A model generated the notes under the pieces. That model searched no databases, was not told the origin of the DNA, and worked only from the letters and a program-made list of their open reading frames with translations. The position numbers and the translations under genes are program-made. Below are positions 25,446 to 35,040 of a DNA stretch of 64,000 nucleotides, piece by piece; positions within the stretch are counted from its first letter, which is position 1; each line of letters opens with the position of its first letter. The stretch lies in NCBI RefSeq assembly GCF_000473065.1, contig NZ_AXAZ01000031.1, positions 1 to 64,000 of the forward strand, written 5' to 3'. Source of the stretch: Bradyrhizobium sp. WSM1743. GTDB lineage: Bacteria; Pseudomonadota; Alphaproteobacteria; Rhizobiales; Xanthobacteraceae.

Positions 25446-25763
25446 CTAAACCCCTTCCTCGTTGAACTTGCTCTCGACGAGCTCGGTGATCGCCGCGAGC
25501 GCGGCTTCGGCGTCAGTACCTGCCGCCGCCACCGTGATCGTCGTGCCGGGACCCGCGGCGAGCATCATCAGGCCCATGATCGAGGTGCCGCCGACGGTCT
25601 CGCCGCCGCGTGTCACCCACACCTGCGCGTCGAAGCGCTCGACCGCCTGGACGAATTTCGCCGAGGCGCGCGCATGCAGGCCGCGCTTGTTGATGATCAG
25701 AAGCTCCTTGGAGATCGCGCCCGCGGGCACGCCGGTCCCCGCTTGTGGCGCCTCGTCGCTCAT
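25446..25763 (-). CDS. HPr phosphocarrier protein
   Basis: 105 residues. The active-site His30 lies in 'NKRGLHARASAKF' and the regulatory Ser61 phosphorylated by HprK lies in 'GGTSIMGLMML'. An N-terminal extension of about 15 residues precedes the usual start of the fold. With EIIA and HprK upstream and no sugar permease, it belongs to the incomplete, regulatory PTS of alphaproteobacteria, which links phosphoenolpyruvate state to ChvG/ChvI and other targets. Its ATG overlaps the EIIA stop (ATGA). Confidence 0.95.
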   Translation of the reverse strand: MSDEAPQAGTGVPAGAISKELLIINKRGLHARASAKFVQAVERFDAQVWVTRGGETVGGTSIMGLMMLAAGPGTTITVAAAGTDAEAALAAITELVESKFNEEGV

Positions 25764-26161
25764 TTGCCGGCGAGCACGCGACTGGCGATGGTGACGTATT
25801 TGCGGCCTGCTTCCTGGGCCATCGCGATCGCGTCCGGCAGCGCCCGCTCCTCGCGCACCTTGGCGAGCTTCACCAGCATGGGCAGGTTGATGCCCGCGAG
25901 CACTTCGACCTTGGGCCGGCTCATGCAGGATATTGCGAGGTTCGAGGGCGTGCCGCCGAACATGTCGGTGAGGATCGCAACGCCGTCGCCGGAATCGACG
26001 CGGTTGACCGCCTCGATGATGTCGCTTCGGCAGAGATCGGAATCATCCTCGGCGCCGATCGTGATCGCTTCGATTTGCTTTTGTGGACCCATGACATGTT
26101 CAAGCGCCGCCTTGAATTCGTCGGCAAGGCGCCCGTGGGTCACAAGTACTAGACCAATCAT
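25760..26161 (-). CDS. PTS EIIA component, mannose type (regulatory)
   Basis: 133 residues. The phosphorylated His9 is in 'MIGLVLVTHGRLADEF'; 'DMFGGTPSNLAISCM' and 'VLAGINLPMLVKL' are the other signatures of EIIA-Man (PF03610). In alphaproteobacteria this protein (ManX/PtsM) takes phosphate from HPr but no transport partners exist, so the role is regulatory. It overlaps HPr by 4 bases; hprK lies 133 bases upstream. Start at ATG 26161 (MIGLVL). Confidence 0.94.
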   Translation of the reverse strand: MIGLVLVTHGRLADEFKAALEHVMGPQKQIEAITIGAEDDSDLCRSDIIEAVNRVDSGDGVAILTDMFGGTPSNLAISCMSRPKVEVLAGINLPMLVKLAKVREERALPDAIAMAQEAGRKYVTIASRVLAGK

Positions 26162-26294
26162 CGGAAAACTCCTCGCGGGCGCTTTTGGTGCACCGCACGA
26201 ACGCGCCACTTTGACCATCCAGAGCCCCCGCGCAAGAGGGGATGTTGCGTATCTCCCTGAATATAGACGGATGGATAAGGGGAGCTGCGCCGGT

Positions 26295-26819
26295 CTATTC
26301 GGTCGCGATAGTGGGCTTCATATGGTTACCAATTCCCTTCAAACAATCGGCAGAAGGGTTAACGGAAGATGAACTCTTGGTAGTGGTCAAGGCCGCAACA
26401 ACCAGGGGGAGGGGCGAATAGTCGCGGGGGACCGGGATTCGCGGTATTTCGACACCAGAAATGCTGGTTTTCAGGGATTCGGCCGCAGGCAGGCGCTCCG
26501 CATCCGCCGCGTCCAGATCGACCACGAGGCCGACGGTCGCATGCTCCACGAACTCGCAGCAGCGGATCCCCAGGCCCCGGATCTCGATCAGGCCAGCCAA
26601 TGTCGGCGCGGGGCGGACCTCAATTTCGTGGCCGACTGTCGCAAGATGGACACGGTCATCACCGACCAGAACGGCTCTTTCGACCACACCAGCGCGTCCT
26701 GCCATGATCAAATCAAAGGCAAGTCGCGACTTGCCGGAGCCGGATGGCCCACGGATCAGCACGGCAAAATTCCCGACCTTGACGGCGGAGGCGTGAACGC
26801 TGGGCTCGCCGTCGCTCAT
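26295..26819 (-). CDS. hprK: HPr kinase/phosphorylase, short alphaproteobacterial form
   Basis: 174 residues containing only the C-terminal catalytic domain of HprK/P (Firmicute enzymes have about 310). Walker A is 'RGPSGSGKS' (residues 23-31). The capping region 'LVGDDRVHLA' carries the catalytic Asp pair and 'LIEIRGLGIRCCEF' corresponds to the HprK signature. It would phosphorylate the regulatory Ser of HPr. ATG 26819 overlaps the chvG stop (ATGA), so it is co-translated with the sensor kinase. Confidence 0.93.
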   Translation of the reverse strand: MSDGEPSVHASAVKVGNFAVLIRGPSGSGKSRLAFDLIMAGRAGVVERAVLVGDDRVHLATVGHEIEVRPAPTLAGLIEIRGLGIRCCEFVEHATVGLVVDLDAADAERLPAAESLKTSISGVEIPRIPVPRDYSPLPLVVAALTTTKSSSSVNPSADCLKGIGNHMKPTIATE

Positions 26820-28612
26820 AGCGCCGGCAGCCTCACCACGAAGCGCGCGCCGGAAACCGTCGGAGCGCCCTCGGCATCCAGCGGGCCAGGACGGTTCTCC
26901 GCCCAGATCCGCCCGCCATGGGCGTCGACGATCTGCTTGGAGATCGACAGGCCGAGGCCGGAGTTCTGGCCAAAGCCCTGATGCGGACGATCGGTGTAGA
27001 AGCGCTCGAAGATGCGCTCCAGCGCGTCGTCGCGAATGCCGGGGCCGTCGTCGTCGACCACGATCTCGATCTCGCCGCGCACGCGGCGGCAGGTGAGGCG
27101 CACCTTGCTGCCGGCTTCCGAGAACGATTGTGCATTGGAGAGCAGATTGGAAATCACTTGCCCGAGCCGAGAATCGTGGCCCATCACCGAGAAAGTGTCG
27201 GTCGGGCCGCGGCCCTCGAAGCGCGTCTCGACCGCGACGTCGTGGCCGAGCTTGGTTTCATTGGCGACGGACGCCAGCGTCGTCAGCAGGCGGCGCAGGT
27301 CGACCGGGATCGCGTCCTGGCGCTGCAATTCGGCATCGAGACGGCTGGCATCGGAGATGTCGGAGATCAGCCGGTCGAGCCGCTTGACGTCGTGCTCGAT
27401 CACCTCGAGCAGGCGCGCGCGGCTGTTCTCGTTGCGCGCCAGCGGCAGCGTCTCGACCGCCGAGCGCAGCGAGGTCAGCGGATTCTTCAATTCATGGGCG
27501 ACGTCGGCGGCGAACATCTCGATCGCCTCGATGCGGCTGTAGAGCGCGCTGGTCATGTCGCGCAGCGCGCCGGAGAGATGGCCGATCTCGTCGCGGCGGC
27601 GGGTGAAATCGGGAATCTCGATGCGCGCCTTGATGCGGCGGCGGACGCGCTCGGCGCTGTCGGCGAGCCGGCGCACGGGCCCGGCGATCGTGCTCGCGAG
27701 CAAGAGCGACAGCATGATCATGACGGCGGCGGCGACGCCGCCGACCTTCAGGATGGCGAGGCGCTCGGCGGTGACCATCTGGTCGATGTCGTCGCCCTGC
27801 GTCGACAGCATCAGGGCGCCGTGAATCGCGCGCGAGCGCAGCACGGGGACCGCGACCGACACGATCACCTCGCCGCGCGCATTGACCCGCACCATCGAGC
27901 GCTTCTGGCCCTGGAGCGCGTCGCCCACCTCCGCATAGCCATTGCCGTTCTCGGGCCCGAGCTCGCGATAGAGCGGCAGGTCGCCGCGGTTCAGCCAGGT
28001 GCGCACCGCGACCATGCCGCGCTCGACGATGCCAGGCTTCTCGGCCGGCGGCGGCAGGTCGTAGCGCAGCACGTTTTCGAGGTTGCGGCTGTCGAGCAGC
28101 AGGCTGCCGTTCGGATCGTAGATGCGGGCGCGCGTCTTGGTCGGGGAGATCAGCGTGCGCAGCACCGGCGCCACGCGCTCCGGATTGATCGGGAAGTCCA
28201 GCGGCGAATACTCGTCCGAGCCACCATAGGTCTCGCCCGGCTTGAGGTCGAGCAGCCTGTCGGGATCGATGGTGATGGCGTTGGTCTGCACCGTGGCGGA
28301 GGCCGCGATCGCGCCGGCGATGATCTCGGCCTGGACCAGCAGGCTCTGTGCGCGCGCGTCGATCAGGCCGGCGCGGAATTGCGACAGGTACAGGATGCTC
28401 GCGACCAGCGCGACGAGGCCGGCGAGGTTGAGCGAGACGATGCGGCGGGTCAGGCTCGAGAAGGACAGCGCAAAGAAGAACTGGCCGGCGCGTTTCAGCC
28501 AGTTCAGCGGTCGCCAGCCCTGCGGCTTATCATCAGTGACGTGCTCCGGAACGCCGGTGGATGCGACATCCCCGGCGCTCTGGTTTGGGTCAGGCTGCGT
28601 TCGGTCAAGCAA
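26816..28612 (-). CDS. chvG: ChvG-type sensor histidine kinase
   Basis: 598 residues: TM1 (about 60-78), a large periplasmic stimulus-sensing domain (about 80-285), TM2 (about 288-310), HAMP, the H-box 'FAADVAHELKNPLTSLRSAVETL' (His373), N-box 'VISNLLSNAQSF', G1 'VVDDDGPGI' and G2 'GLGLSISKQIVDAHGG'. ChvG responds to acid or envelope stress and phosphorylates ChvI. The start is a TTG at 28612; no ATG lies earlier in the reading frame before TM1. It forms the operon chvI - chvG - hprK - EIIA - HPr. Confidence 0.95.
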   Translation of the reverse strand: MLDRTQPDPNQSAGDVASTGVPEHVTDDKPQGWRPLNWLKRAGQFFFALSFSSLTRRIVSLNLAGLVALVASILYLSQFRAGLIDARAQSLLVQAEIIAGAIAASATVQTNAITIDPDRLLDLKPGETYGGSDEYSPLDFPINPERVAPVLRTLISPTKTRARIYDPNGSLLLDSRNLENVLRYDLPPPAEKPGIVERGMVAVRTWLNRGDLPLYRELGPENGNGYAEVGDALQGQKRSMVRVNARGEVIVSVAVPVLRSRAIHGALMLSTQGDDIDQMVTAERLAILKVGGVAAAVMIMLSLLLASTIAGPVRRLADSAERVRRRIKARIEIPDFTRRRDEIGHLSGALRDMTSALYSRIEAIEMFAADVAHELKNPLTSLRSAVETLPLARNENSRARLLEVIEHDVKRLDRLISDISDASRLDAELQRQDAIPVDLRRLLTTLASVANETKLGHDVAVETRFEGRGPTDTFSVMGHDSRLGQVISNLLSNAQSFSEAGSKVRLTCRRVRGEIEIVVDDDGPGIRDDALERIFERFYTDRPHQGFGQNSGLGLSISKQIVDAHGGRIWAENRPGPLDAEGAPTVSGARFVVRLPAL

Positions 28613-28727
28613 TGCTTACGCCCGCGTTAGGACAGCTCGTGCGAAGGTCCCGCATCCTAGAGCGATCCTGGTTCCGATGGAACGAGAACCGGAGATGCTC
28701 TCGTCGTCGTAGAGGGCGCCCGCCGCC

Positions 28728-29429
28728 TCAGGCTTCCTTGAAACGGTAGCCGACGCCGTAAAGCGTCTCGATCATCTCGAACTCGTTGTCGACCACCTTG
28801 AACTTCTTGCGCAGCCGCTTGATGTGGCTGTCGATGGTGCGGTCGTCGACATAGACCTGGTCGTCATAGGCGGCGTCCATCAGTGCGTTGCGGCTCTTCA
28901 CCACGCCCGGCCGGGTCGCGAGCGCCTGCAGGATCAGGAATTCGGTGACGGTCAGCGTCACCGGCTCGTTCTTCCAGGTGCAGGTGTGGCGTTCCGGATC
29001 CATGCGCAACAGGCCGCGGTCGAGCGCCTTGGCGTCGTTCTCCTTCGGCGCAACCGTCGGGTCCTTCGGCGCCGAGCGGCGCAGCACCGCCTTGACGCGC
29101 TCGACCAGCAGGCGCTGCGAGAACGGTTTGCGGATGAAGTCGTCGGCGCCCATCTTGAGGCCGAACAGCTCGTCGATCTCTTCGTCCTTGGAGGTGAGGA
29201 AGATCACCGGCAGGTCGGATTTCTGCCTGAGACGACGCAGCGTCTCCATGCCGTCCATGCGCGGCATCTTGATGTCGAGGATGGCAAGATCGGGCTGGGT
29301 GGTGCGGAAACCGTCGAGCGCGGAGGCGCCGTCGGTGTAAGTCATGATGCGGTAGCCTTCGGCTTCCAGCGCGATCGAGACGGATGTGAGAATGTTGCGG
29401 TCGTCGTCGACCAAAGCGATTGTGGGCAT
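28728..29429 (-). CDS. chvI: ChvI-type response regulator
   Basis: 233 residues of the OmpR/PhoB class. The receiver domain has the acidic pocket DDD (8-10), phosphoacceptor Asp52 in 'LAILDIKMPRMDGMET', Thr in 'FLTSKD' and Lys in 'FIRKPFS'. The winged helix 'TVTEFLILQALATRPGVVKSRNALMDAAYDDQVYVDDRTIDSHIKRLRKKF' ends 'IETLYGVGYRFKE'. ChvI controls envelope, acid-response and, in several rhizobia, pckA-linked genes. ATG 29429 (MPTIAL) is the start; 115 bases separate it from chvG. Confidence 0.96.
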   Translation of the reverse strand: MPTIALVDDDRNILTSVSIALEAEGYRIMTYTDGASALDGFRTTQPDLAILDIKMPRMDGMETLRRLRQKSDLPVIFLTSKDEEIDELFGLKMGADDFIRKPFSQRLLVERVKAVLRRSAPKDPTVAPKENDAKALDRGLLRMDPERHTCTWKNEPVTLTVTEFLILQALATRPGVVKSRNALMDAAYDDQVYVDDRTIDSHIKRLRKKFKVVDNEFEMIETLYGVGYRFKEA

Positions 29430-29644
29430 GAGCCTCTCTGCTTTCTGCTTTCCGTTTGGGTCGTGGCTTGAAACGGCGAGCAATCAGTGATGCGCCGCAT
29501 ACATGGGTGCCGAACTCGGCATTCGAACCTTGTCACCGAGCAATGCAAGCTGGGCTGAAGTGTGACCAAGTTCCACGAAACACGGCAGATTCGCCGCATC
29601 TCGACCCATAACCGGGCCCCCGTTTACCCGAAACAAGGCCCCCC

Positions 29645-30421
29645 ATGCAACCACCTGACCCGAGAAAGCCGATGCAACCGACCCCCGATTTCGACCCCGG
29701 AAAGCTCGCCAAATCGCTGCTGCGACGGTCCCGGCAGGGCGCCCTGGCGACGCTGATGGCCGGCAGCGGCGATCCCTATTGTTCCCTGGTCAATCTAGCC
29801 AGCCACCCCGATGGCTCGCCGATCCTTCTGATCTCGCGTCTCGCCGTGCACACCCGGAACATCCTTGCGGACAGCCGGGTCTCGCTGATGCTGGACGAGC
29901 GTGCGGCCGGCGATCCCCTGGAAGGCGCCCGGATCATGCTGTCAGGTCGGGCGGAAGAGGCCGCTGCGGACAAGGATCTGCTCCAGCGACGGTATCTCAG
30001 TGCCCATCCGTCGGCAGACGGCTTTGTTTCCTTTAAGGATTTCTCTTTCTTCCGGATCCGGCCCACGGGAACCCATCTGGTCGCGGGTTTCGGCCGGATC
30101 GTCGATCTCAAGCCTGAGCAATTCCTGACGGACCTCACCGGTGCCGAGGACCTGCTGGCCGCGGAAGAGGGCGCCGTCGCGCACATGAACGCCGACCATC
30201 GCGATGCCATGAACCTCTATGCCACAAAGCTCCTCAGCGCCGCCGCGGGCGACTGGCGCTGCACCGGCTGTGACCCGGAAGGCCTCGACATGCAGGACGG
30301 CCAAACCACGCTGCGGCTGGACTTCCCGGAGCGGGTGACGGATGGCCCGTCGCTGCGCAAGATGCTGGTTCGCCTCGCTGGCGAAGCGCGCATGAAGGTG
30401 GACCAGGGCGCAACGCCTTGA
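29645..30421 (+). CDS. HugZ-like heme-binding / FMN-binding split-barrel protein with DUF2470
   Basis: 258 residues. The first part is a pyridoxamine-oxidase-like split barrel ('ALATLMAGSGDPYCSLVNLASHPDGSPILLISRLAVHTRNILADSRVSLML'). The second is the DUF2470 domain ('AVAHMNADHRDAMNLYATKLL'), whose His may bind heme. The architecture is that of the HugZ heme-oxygenase family, but enzymatic activity cannot be inferred. A second ATG at 29672, with a GAGAAAG site, is an equally good start. Divergent from chvI; upstream of the CHAT gene by 62 bases. Confidence 0.85.
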   Translation: MQPPDPRKPMQPTPDFDPGKLAKSLLRRSRQGALATLMAGSGDPYCSLVNLASHPDGSPILLISRLAVHTRNILADSRVSLMLDERAAGDPLEGARIMLSGRAEEAAADKDLLQRRYLSAHPSADGFVSFKDFSFFRIRPTGTHLVAGFGRIVDLKPEQFLTDLTGAEDLLAAEEGAVAHMNADHRDAMNLYATKLLSAAAGDWRCTGCDPEGLDMQDGQTTLRLDFPERVTDGPSLRKMLVRLAGEARMKVDQGATP

Positions 30422-30483
30422 ACGCCGCCGCCCGTCCCTGCGACCCAGATCGTAACCGGTCCGGGTTGGCAGCGAGAGGGTTC

Positions 30484-33078
30484 ATGACGCATCGTCGTTT
30501 GGCATTGGCCGCAGGTCTGGCACTCGCGATCACCACGTCATTTGCGCCGCCTGCTCTCGCCCAGAAGGCCAGTCCCGCCGCACAGGGCGCGCGGATCAAC
30601 GCGCTCATGAGCGCCGGCAAATATGCCGAAGCACTTCCGCTCGCGCAGGCGATGGTTACGAGCCTGGAGAAGGGCAACGACGGTCGCGAACTGTCCGCCG
30701 CGCTCAACAATCTCGGCCAGGTCCATGCCGGCCAGGGCCGCGACGATCTCGCCGAGCCGATCTACAAGCGGGCCATCGCGCTGTTGGAAAAATCCCTCGG
30801 CCTCGACACCGCCTTGATCGCGCCGGAGCTGACCAATCTCGCCGCGCTGTATCAGCGGCAGGGCCGCTTCACTGAAGCCGAGCCGCTGTTCAAGCGCGCG
30901 CTGACCGTCAGCGAAAGGAGCCTGTCGCGCGAGCACCCCGATGTCGGCCGGGCCCTCAACAATCTCGCCACGCTCTATGTGAAGCAGGAGCGCTTTGCCG
31001 ATGCCGAGCCGCTGTTCCAGCGGGCGCTCGCGATCTATCAGAAGGCAGCAGGCCCTGAGCATCCCGCCGTTGCGACCGTCCTGAACAACATCGGTCAGGT
31101 CGATCGCGACCTCAATCGCGACGCCGATGCCGAAGCTCCGATCAAGCGCTCGCTCGCAATCCGTGAAAAGGTGCTGGGGCCGGAACACCCCGACGTCGCG
31201 CGCTCGCTCAACAATCTCGCCGGGCTCTATCAGCACCAGCAGCGCGATGCCGAGGCCGAACCGCTCTATCGCCGCGCGCTGGCGATCCGCGAGCGTGCCC
31301 TCGGACCGGATCATCCCGATGTCGCGACGTCGACGAGCAATCTCGCCCAATTCCTGCAGGCGACGGGACGGACTGCGGACGCTTTGCCATTCGCGCAGAA
31401 GACGCTCGCCGCCAATCGTGCGCAGCTGCGTGTCGTGCTGCCGATCCTGTTCGCCGCGGGGCAGCAATCGCTGCTGGCAAGCGACAAGGCACTCGATGAC
31501 GCGCTCGGTGCGATCCAGCGCGGCACGCAGTCTTCTGCCGCTTCTGCCGTGAACAAGCTCGCGGTGCGGCTCGCCGCCGGCAGCGACCGGCTCGCCGAGC
31601 TCGTGCGCAAGGATCAGGATCTCGCGGCCGAGTCCGAAGCGCTCGACAAGGCGATCATCGCTGCGGTGTCGAAGCAGTCCGCCCAGCGCGACGTCGCGGC
31701 CGAGCAGCGCAGCCGCGCGCGGATCGCGGCGATCGCGAGTGCGCGCAACGGATTGCAGAAGACGCTCGCGGTCGAGTTTCCCGACTATTCCTCGCTCTCC
31801 AACCCGCTGCCGCTGACGGTGAAGGACATCCAGCCGCTGCTCTCGGCCGACGAGGCGATGGTGATCTATTCCGTCGTCGACAAGCAGAGCTATGTCATCG
31901 CGATCACGCGCGAGGGCGTCGACTGGAAGGAAATCTCTCTCGGAGCGGACGCGCTGGCGCAAAAGGTGTCCGCCTTCCGCAAGGGACTCGATGTCGGCAA
32001 GGCGCGCGATGCCTCCGGCAAATCGGGCCTGTTCGATCTTGCGCTTGCGAGCGAGCTCTATGTCGCGCTGCTCGGCCCGGTCGAGGCCTTGACGAAGGAC
32101 AAGCGCAACCTGCTGGTCGTGCCGTCGGCGGCGCTGACCGCATTGCCGTTTCATCTGCTGGTCACAGAGAAGCCGCAGGCTGCGATCCCGGACCGGCTCG
32201 AGGGCTATCGCGACGCCGCCTGGCTGCCGCGGCGTCAGGCCGTCTCGGTGCTGCCGTCGGTGATCAGCCTGAAATCGCTGCGCGCCTTTGCCCGCAGGGA
32301 CCAAGACGTCAAGCCGATGACCGGTTTCGGCGATCCCGTGTTCAACCCTGCAGCCGAAGGACCTGCCGACCGGCGCGTCGCGAGCGGCAAGATCGCCACG
32401 CGCAACATCGCGACGATTGCCTATGCCGACTTCTGGCGCGGCGCAGGTGTCGATCGCGCGCGCCTGGCGCAGGCGTTGCCGCAACTGCCCGATACCGCCG
32501 ATGAGCTGAACGCAGTGGCAAGGAACGTCGGCGCCACTGATGCCGATATCCATCTCGGACGCGATGCCAGCGAAACGACGCTCAAGCGTGCAGCGCTTGC
32601 CCAATACGGCATCATCTACTTTGCCACCCACGGCCTCGTTGCCGGCGACGTCAAGGGACTGGGTGAACCCTCGCTTGCGCTCTCCATTCCCGACCAGCCA
32701 TCGGAGCTCGACGACGGTCTTCTGACCGCGAGCGAGGTGGCTCAGCTCAAGCTCAACGCCGATTGGGTGGTACTGTCCGCCTGCAACACCATCGCCGGCG
32801 ACAAGCCCGGCGCCGAGGCGCTGTCGGGACTGGCGCGCTCGTTCTTCTATGCCGGTGCCCGCGCGCTGCTGGTTTCGCATTGGGCCGTGGATTCGGAAGC
32901 TGCGACCCGCCTGACCACATCGACGTTCGAGCTGCTCAAGAACGAGCCGAAGATCGGTCGTGCCGAAGCCTTGCGCCGCGCGATGTTAACCTATCTCGAC
33001 GACGCCTCGTCACCGCGCAATGCTTATCCCGCGATGTGGGGACCGTTCGCGCTGATCGGCGAGGGCGAGGTACAATAG
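30484..33078 (+). CDS. Secreted TPR-CHAT protein (caspase-like)
   Basis: 864 residues with a signal peptide (LALAAGLALAITTSFAPPALAQ). Residues about 45-330 are six to seven kinesin-light-chain-type TPRs ('LGPEHPDVARSLNNLAGLYQ...'), then a helical linker. A CHAT domain (about 560-864) carries the caspase/separase-type dyad His716 ('IIYFATHGL') and Cys767 ('WVVLSACNT'), plus 'GLARSFFYAGARALLVSHWAVDSEAT'. CHAT domains are proteolytic or pseudoproteolytic modules often coupled to TPR sensors. Its position between the HugZ gene and pckA, and its probable export, are unusual; the physiological target is unknown. Confidence 0.9.
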   Translation: MTHRRLALAAGLALAITTSFAPPALAQKASPAAQGARINALMSAGKYAEALPLAQAMVTSLEKGNDGRELSAALNNLGQVHAGQGRDDLAEPIYKRAIALLEKSLGLDTALIAPELTNLAALYQRQGRFTEAEPLFKRALTVSERSLSREHPDVGRALNNLATLYVKQERFADAEPLFQRALAIYQKAAGPEHPAVATVLNNIGQVDRDLNRDADAEAPIKRSLAIREKVLGPEHPDVARSLNNLAGLYQHQQRDAEAEPLYRRALAIRERALGPDHPDVATSTSNLAQFLQATGRTADALPFAQKTLAANRAQLRVVLPILFAAGQQSLLASDKALDDALGAIQRGTQSSAASAVNKLAVRLAAGSDRLAELVRKDQDLAAESEALDKAIIAAVSKQSAQRDVAAEQRSRARIAAIASARNGLQKTLAVEFPDYSSLSNPLPLTVKDIQPLLSADEAMVIYSVVDKQSYVIAITREGVDWKEISLGADALAQKVSAFRKGLDVGKARDASGKSGLFDLALASELYVALLGPVEALTKDKRNLLVVPSAALTALPFHLLVTEKPQAAIPDRLEGYRDAAWLPRRQAVSVLPSVISLKSLRAFARRDQDVKPMTGFGDPVFNPAAEGPADRRVASGKIATRNIATIAYADFWRGAGVDRARLAQALPQLPDTADELNAVARNVGATDADIHLGRDASETTLKRAALAQYGIIYFATHGLVAGDVKGLGEPSLALSIPDQPSELDDGLLTASEVAQLKLNADWVVLSACNTIAGDKPGAEALSGLARSFFYAGARALLVSHWAVDSEAATRLTTSTFELLKNEPKIGRAEALRRAMLTYLDDASSPRNAYPAMWGPFALIGEGEVQ

Positions 33079-33366
33079 GAAGCTGCTATATGGATTGTGC
33101 GTCGCAATAACCGGAAGTAACGCGCAAACGCGCATTTGGTTGCGCGATCATTCGTACTTTTCTCGATGCACCTGCTCAGAGCTGACATGCGCGACGTTTG
33201 GCGCGGTCCTTGAATAAACCAAATCCTGCGGGATCAGCTTGGCAACGCCAGCGTTCATCAGTATTACGTCGTTCAGCCGAGGCCGAACGGCCCATGATCA
33301 CGGTGACCGCGATGGCGCCAAACTTTGGTCGCGCTGAGTGTCGCGGGTTCTAGGAGGATTTTCTTC
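33079..33366. other. Intergenic region upstream of pckA
   Basis: 288 bases. It must carry the pckA promoter, and ends with a strong AGGAGG ribosome-binding site 10 bases before the GTG start. ATGCACCTGC at 33166-33175 matches one arm of the marR operator at 56.8 kb, which may be chance. No gene seen. Confidence 0.5.
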
Positions 33367-34983
33367 GTGCAAGAGACGGGCGTGCGCAACGGTGCCTTCG
33401 GCGCCGACAAGTTCGGCTTAAAGAATCTCACGCAGGTTCACTGGAACCTCGGTGCGCCACAACTCTATCAACACTCGCTCTCGGCGGGTGAGGCGGTGCT
33501 GTCTGCTGACGGCGCACTCTGTGCCGACACGGGCGAGTTCACCGGGCGCAGCCCGAAGGACAAGTTCACGGTGCGTGACGCCACCACCGACAAGAAGATG
33601 TGGTGGGCCGGCAACCAGTCGATCACCTCCGAGCAGTTCGAGACGCTCTACCAGGACTTCCTCAAGCACGCCGAAGGCAAGCGCCTGTTCGCGCAGGACC
33701 TCTATGGCGGCGCCGACCCGGCCTACCGGATCAAGACGCGCGTCTTCACCGAGCTCGCCTGGCACTCGCTGTTCATCCGCACGCTTCTGATCCGCCCCGA
33801 GGCGATCGAGCTGTCGACCTTCGTGCCGGAGCTCACCATCATCGACATGCCGAGCTTCCGCGCCGATCCTAAACGCCACGGCGTGCGCTCGGAGAACGTC
33901 GTCGCGATCGATTTCGCCCGCAAGATCGTCCTGATCGGCGGGTCTTATTATGCCGGCGAGATGAAGAAGTCGGTCTTCACCACGCTGAACTATTATCTGC
34001 CCGAGCGCGGCGTGATGCCGATGCACTGCTCGGCCAATGTCGGCGCCAAGGGCGACACCGCGATCTTCTTCGGGCTGTCAGGCACCGGCAAGACCACGCT
34101 GTCGGCCGATCCGAACCGCACGCTGATCGGCGACGACGAGCACGGCTGGGGCCCGAACGGCGTCTTCAACTTCGAGGGCGGCTGCTATGCCAAGTGCATC
34201 AAGCTGTCGAAGGAGGCCGAGCCGGAGATCTACGCGGCATCGACCCGCTTCGGCGCGGTGCTCGAGAACTGCGTGCTCGACGAGAATACCCGCGTGGTCG
34301 ATTTCGACGACGGCTCCAAGACCGAGAACACGCGTTCTGCGTACCCGCTCGACTTCATCCCGAACGCCTCGCGCACCGGCCGCGCGCCGCAGCCGAAGAA
34401 CGTGGTGATGCTCGCTGCCGACGCGTTCGGCGTGCTGCCGCCGATCGCAAAGCTCTCGCCGGCGCAGGCGATGTATCATTTCCTCTCCGGCTACACCGCC
34501 AAGGTCGCCGGCACCGAGCGCGGTCTCGGCAACGAGCCGCAGCCGGAATTCTCCACCTGCTTCGGCTCGCCCTTCCTGCCGCTCGACCCAAGCGTCTACG
34601 GCAACATGCTGCGCGACCTCATCGCCCAGCACAATGTCGATTGCTGGCTCGTCAACACGGGATGGACCGGCGGCAAGTACGGCACAGGCAGCCGCATGCC
34701 GATCAAGGTGACGCGCGCGCTGCTCACCGCCGCGCTCGACGGCTCGCTTCGCAACGTCGAATTCCGCACCGACAAATATTTCGGCTTCGCGGTCCCGACC
34801 GCGCTGCCGGGCGTGCCGGCCGAGATCCTGAACCCGGTCGACACCTGGAAGGACAAGGACGAGTTCGACAAGACCGCCCGCGCGCTGGTCGGCATGTTCC
34901 AGAAGAACTTTGCCAAGTTCGAGGCCCAGGTCGATGCCGAGGTGCGTGCGGCCGCGCCGGAGGTGAAGCTGGCGGCGGAGTAA
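33367..34983 (+). CDS. pckA: Phosphoenolpyruvate carboxykinase (ATP)
   Basis: 538 residues; converts oxaloacetate to phosphoenolpyruvate, the first step of gluconeogenesis on C4-dicarboxylates. The ATP-binding kinase-1a motif 'GLSGTGKTTLSADP' (about residues 236-249), metal-binding 'GDDEHGW' and 'NFEGGCYAK' are intact, as is 'RSPKDKF' at the N terminus for substrate binding. I start at GTG 33367 (VQETGVRNG) because of the AGGAGG site. A strong terminator follows. Linked to chvI/chvG as in other rhizobia. Confidence 0.97.
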   Translation: MQETGVRNGAFGADKFGLKNLTQVHWNLGAPQLYQHSLSAGEAVLSADGALCADTGEFTGRSPKDKFTVRDATTDKKMWWAGNQSITSEQFETLYQDFLKHAEGKRLFAQDLYGGADPAYRIKTRVFTELAWHSLFIRTLLIRPEAIELSTFVPELTIIDMPSFRADPKRHGVRSENVVAIDFARKIVLIGGSYYAGEMKKSVFTTLNYYLPERGVMPMHCSANVGAKGDTAIFFGLSGTGKTTLSADPNRTLIGDDEHGWGPNGVFNFEGGCYAKCIKLSKEAEPEIYAASTRFGAVLENCVLDENTRVVDFDDGSKTENTRSAYPLDFIPNASRTGRAPQPKNVVMLAADAFGVLPPIAKLSPAQAMYHFLSGYTAKVAGTERGLGNEPQPEFSTCFGSPFLPLDPSVYGNMLRDLIAQHNVDCWLVNTGWTGGKYGTGSRMPIKVTRALLTAALDGSLRNVEFRTDKYFGFAVPTALPGVPAEILNPVDTWKDKDEFDKTARALVGMFQKNFAKFEAQVDAEVRAAAPEVKLAAE

Positions 34984-35002
34984 GGTCGCCGCGATTGGAA
35001 CG

Positions 35003-35036
35003 CAAAAGGGCGGCCGCGAGGCCGCCCTTTTGGTTT
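35003..35036 (+). terminator. Rho-independent terminator after pckA
   Basis: AAAAGGGCGGCC-GCGA-GGCCGCCC followed by TTTTGGTTTT: a 9-10 bp GC-rich stem and a U-run, 20 bases after the pckA stop codon. Confidence 0.9.
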
Positions 35037-35040
35037 TCCT

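Noticed and set aside
31208..32880. Long minus-strand frames inside the CHAT gene and similar antisense frames elsewhere
   Set aside because: GC-rich DNA with strong codon bias produces long antisense frames. Their peptides are Arg/Ala-rich and match no family, while the plus-strand gene is clearly recognisable.
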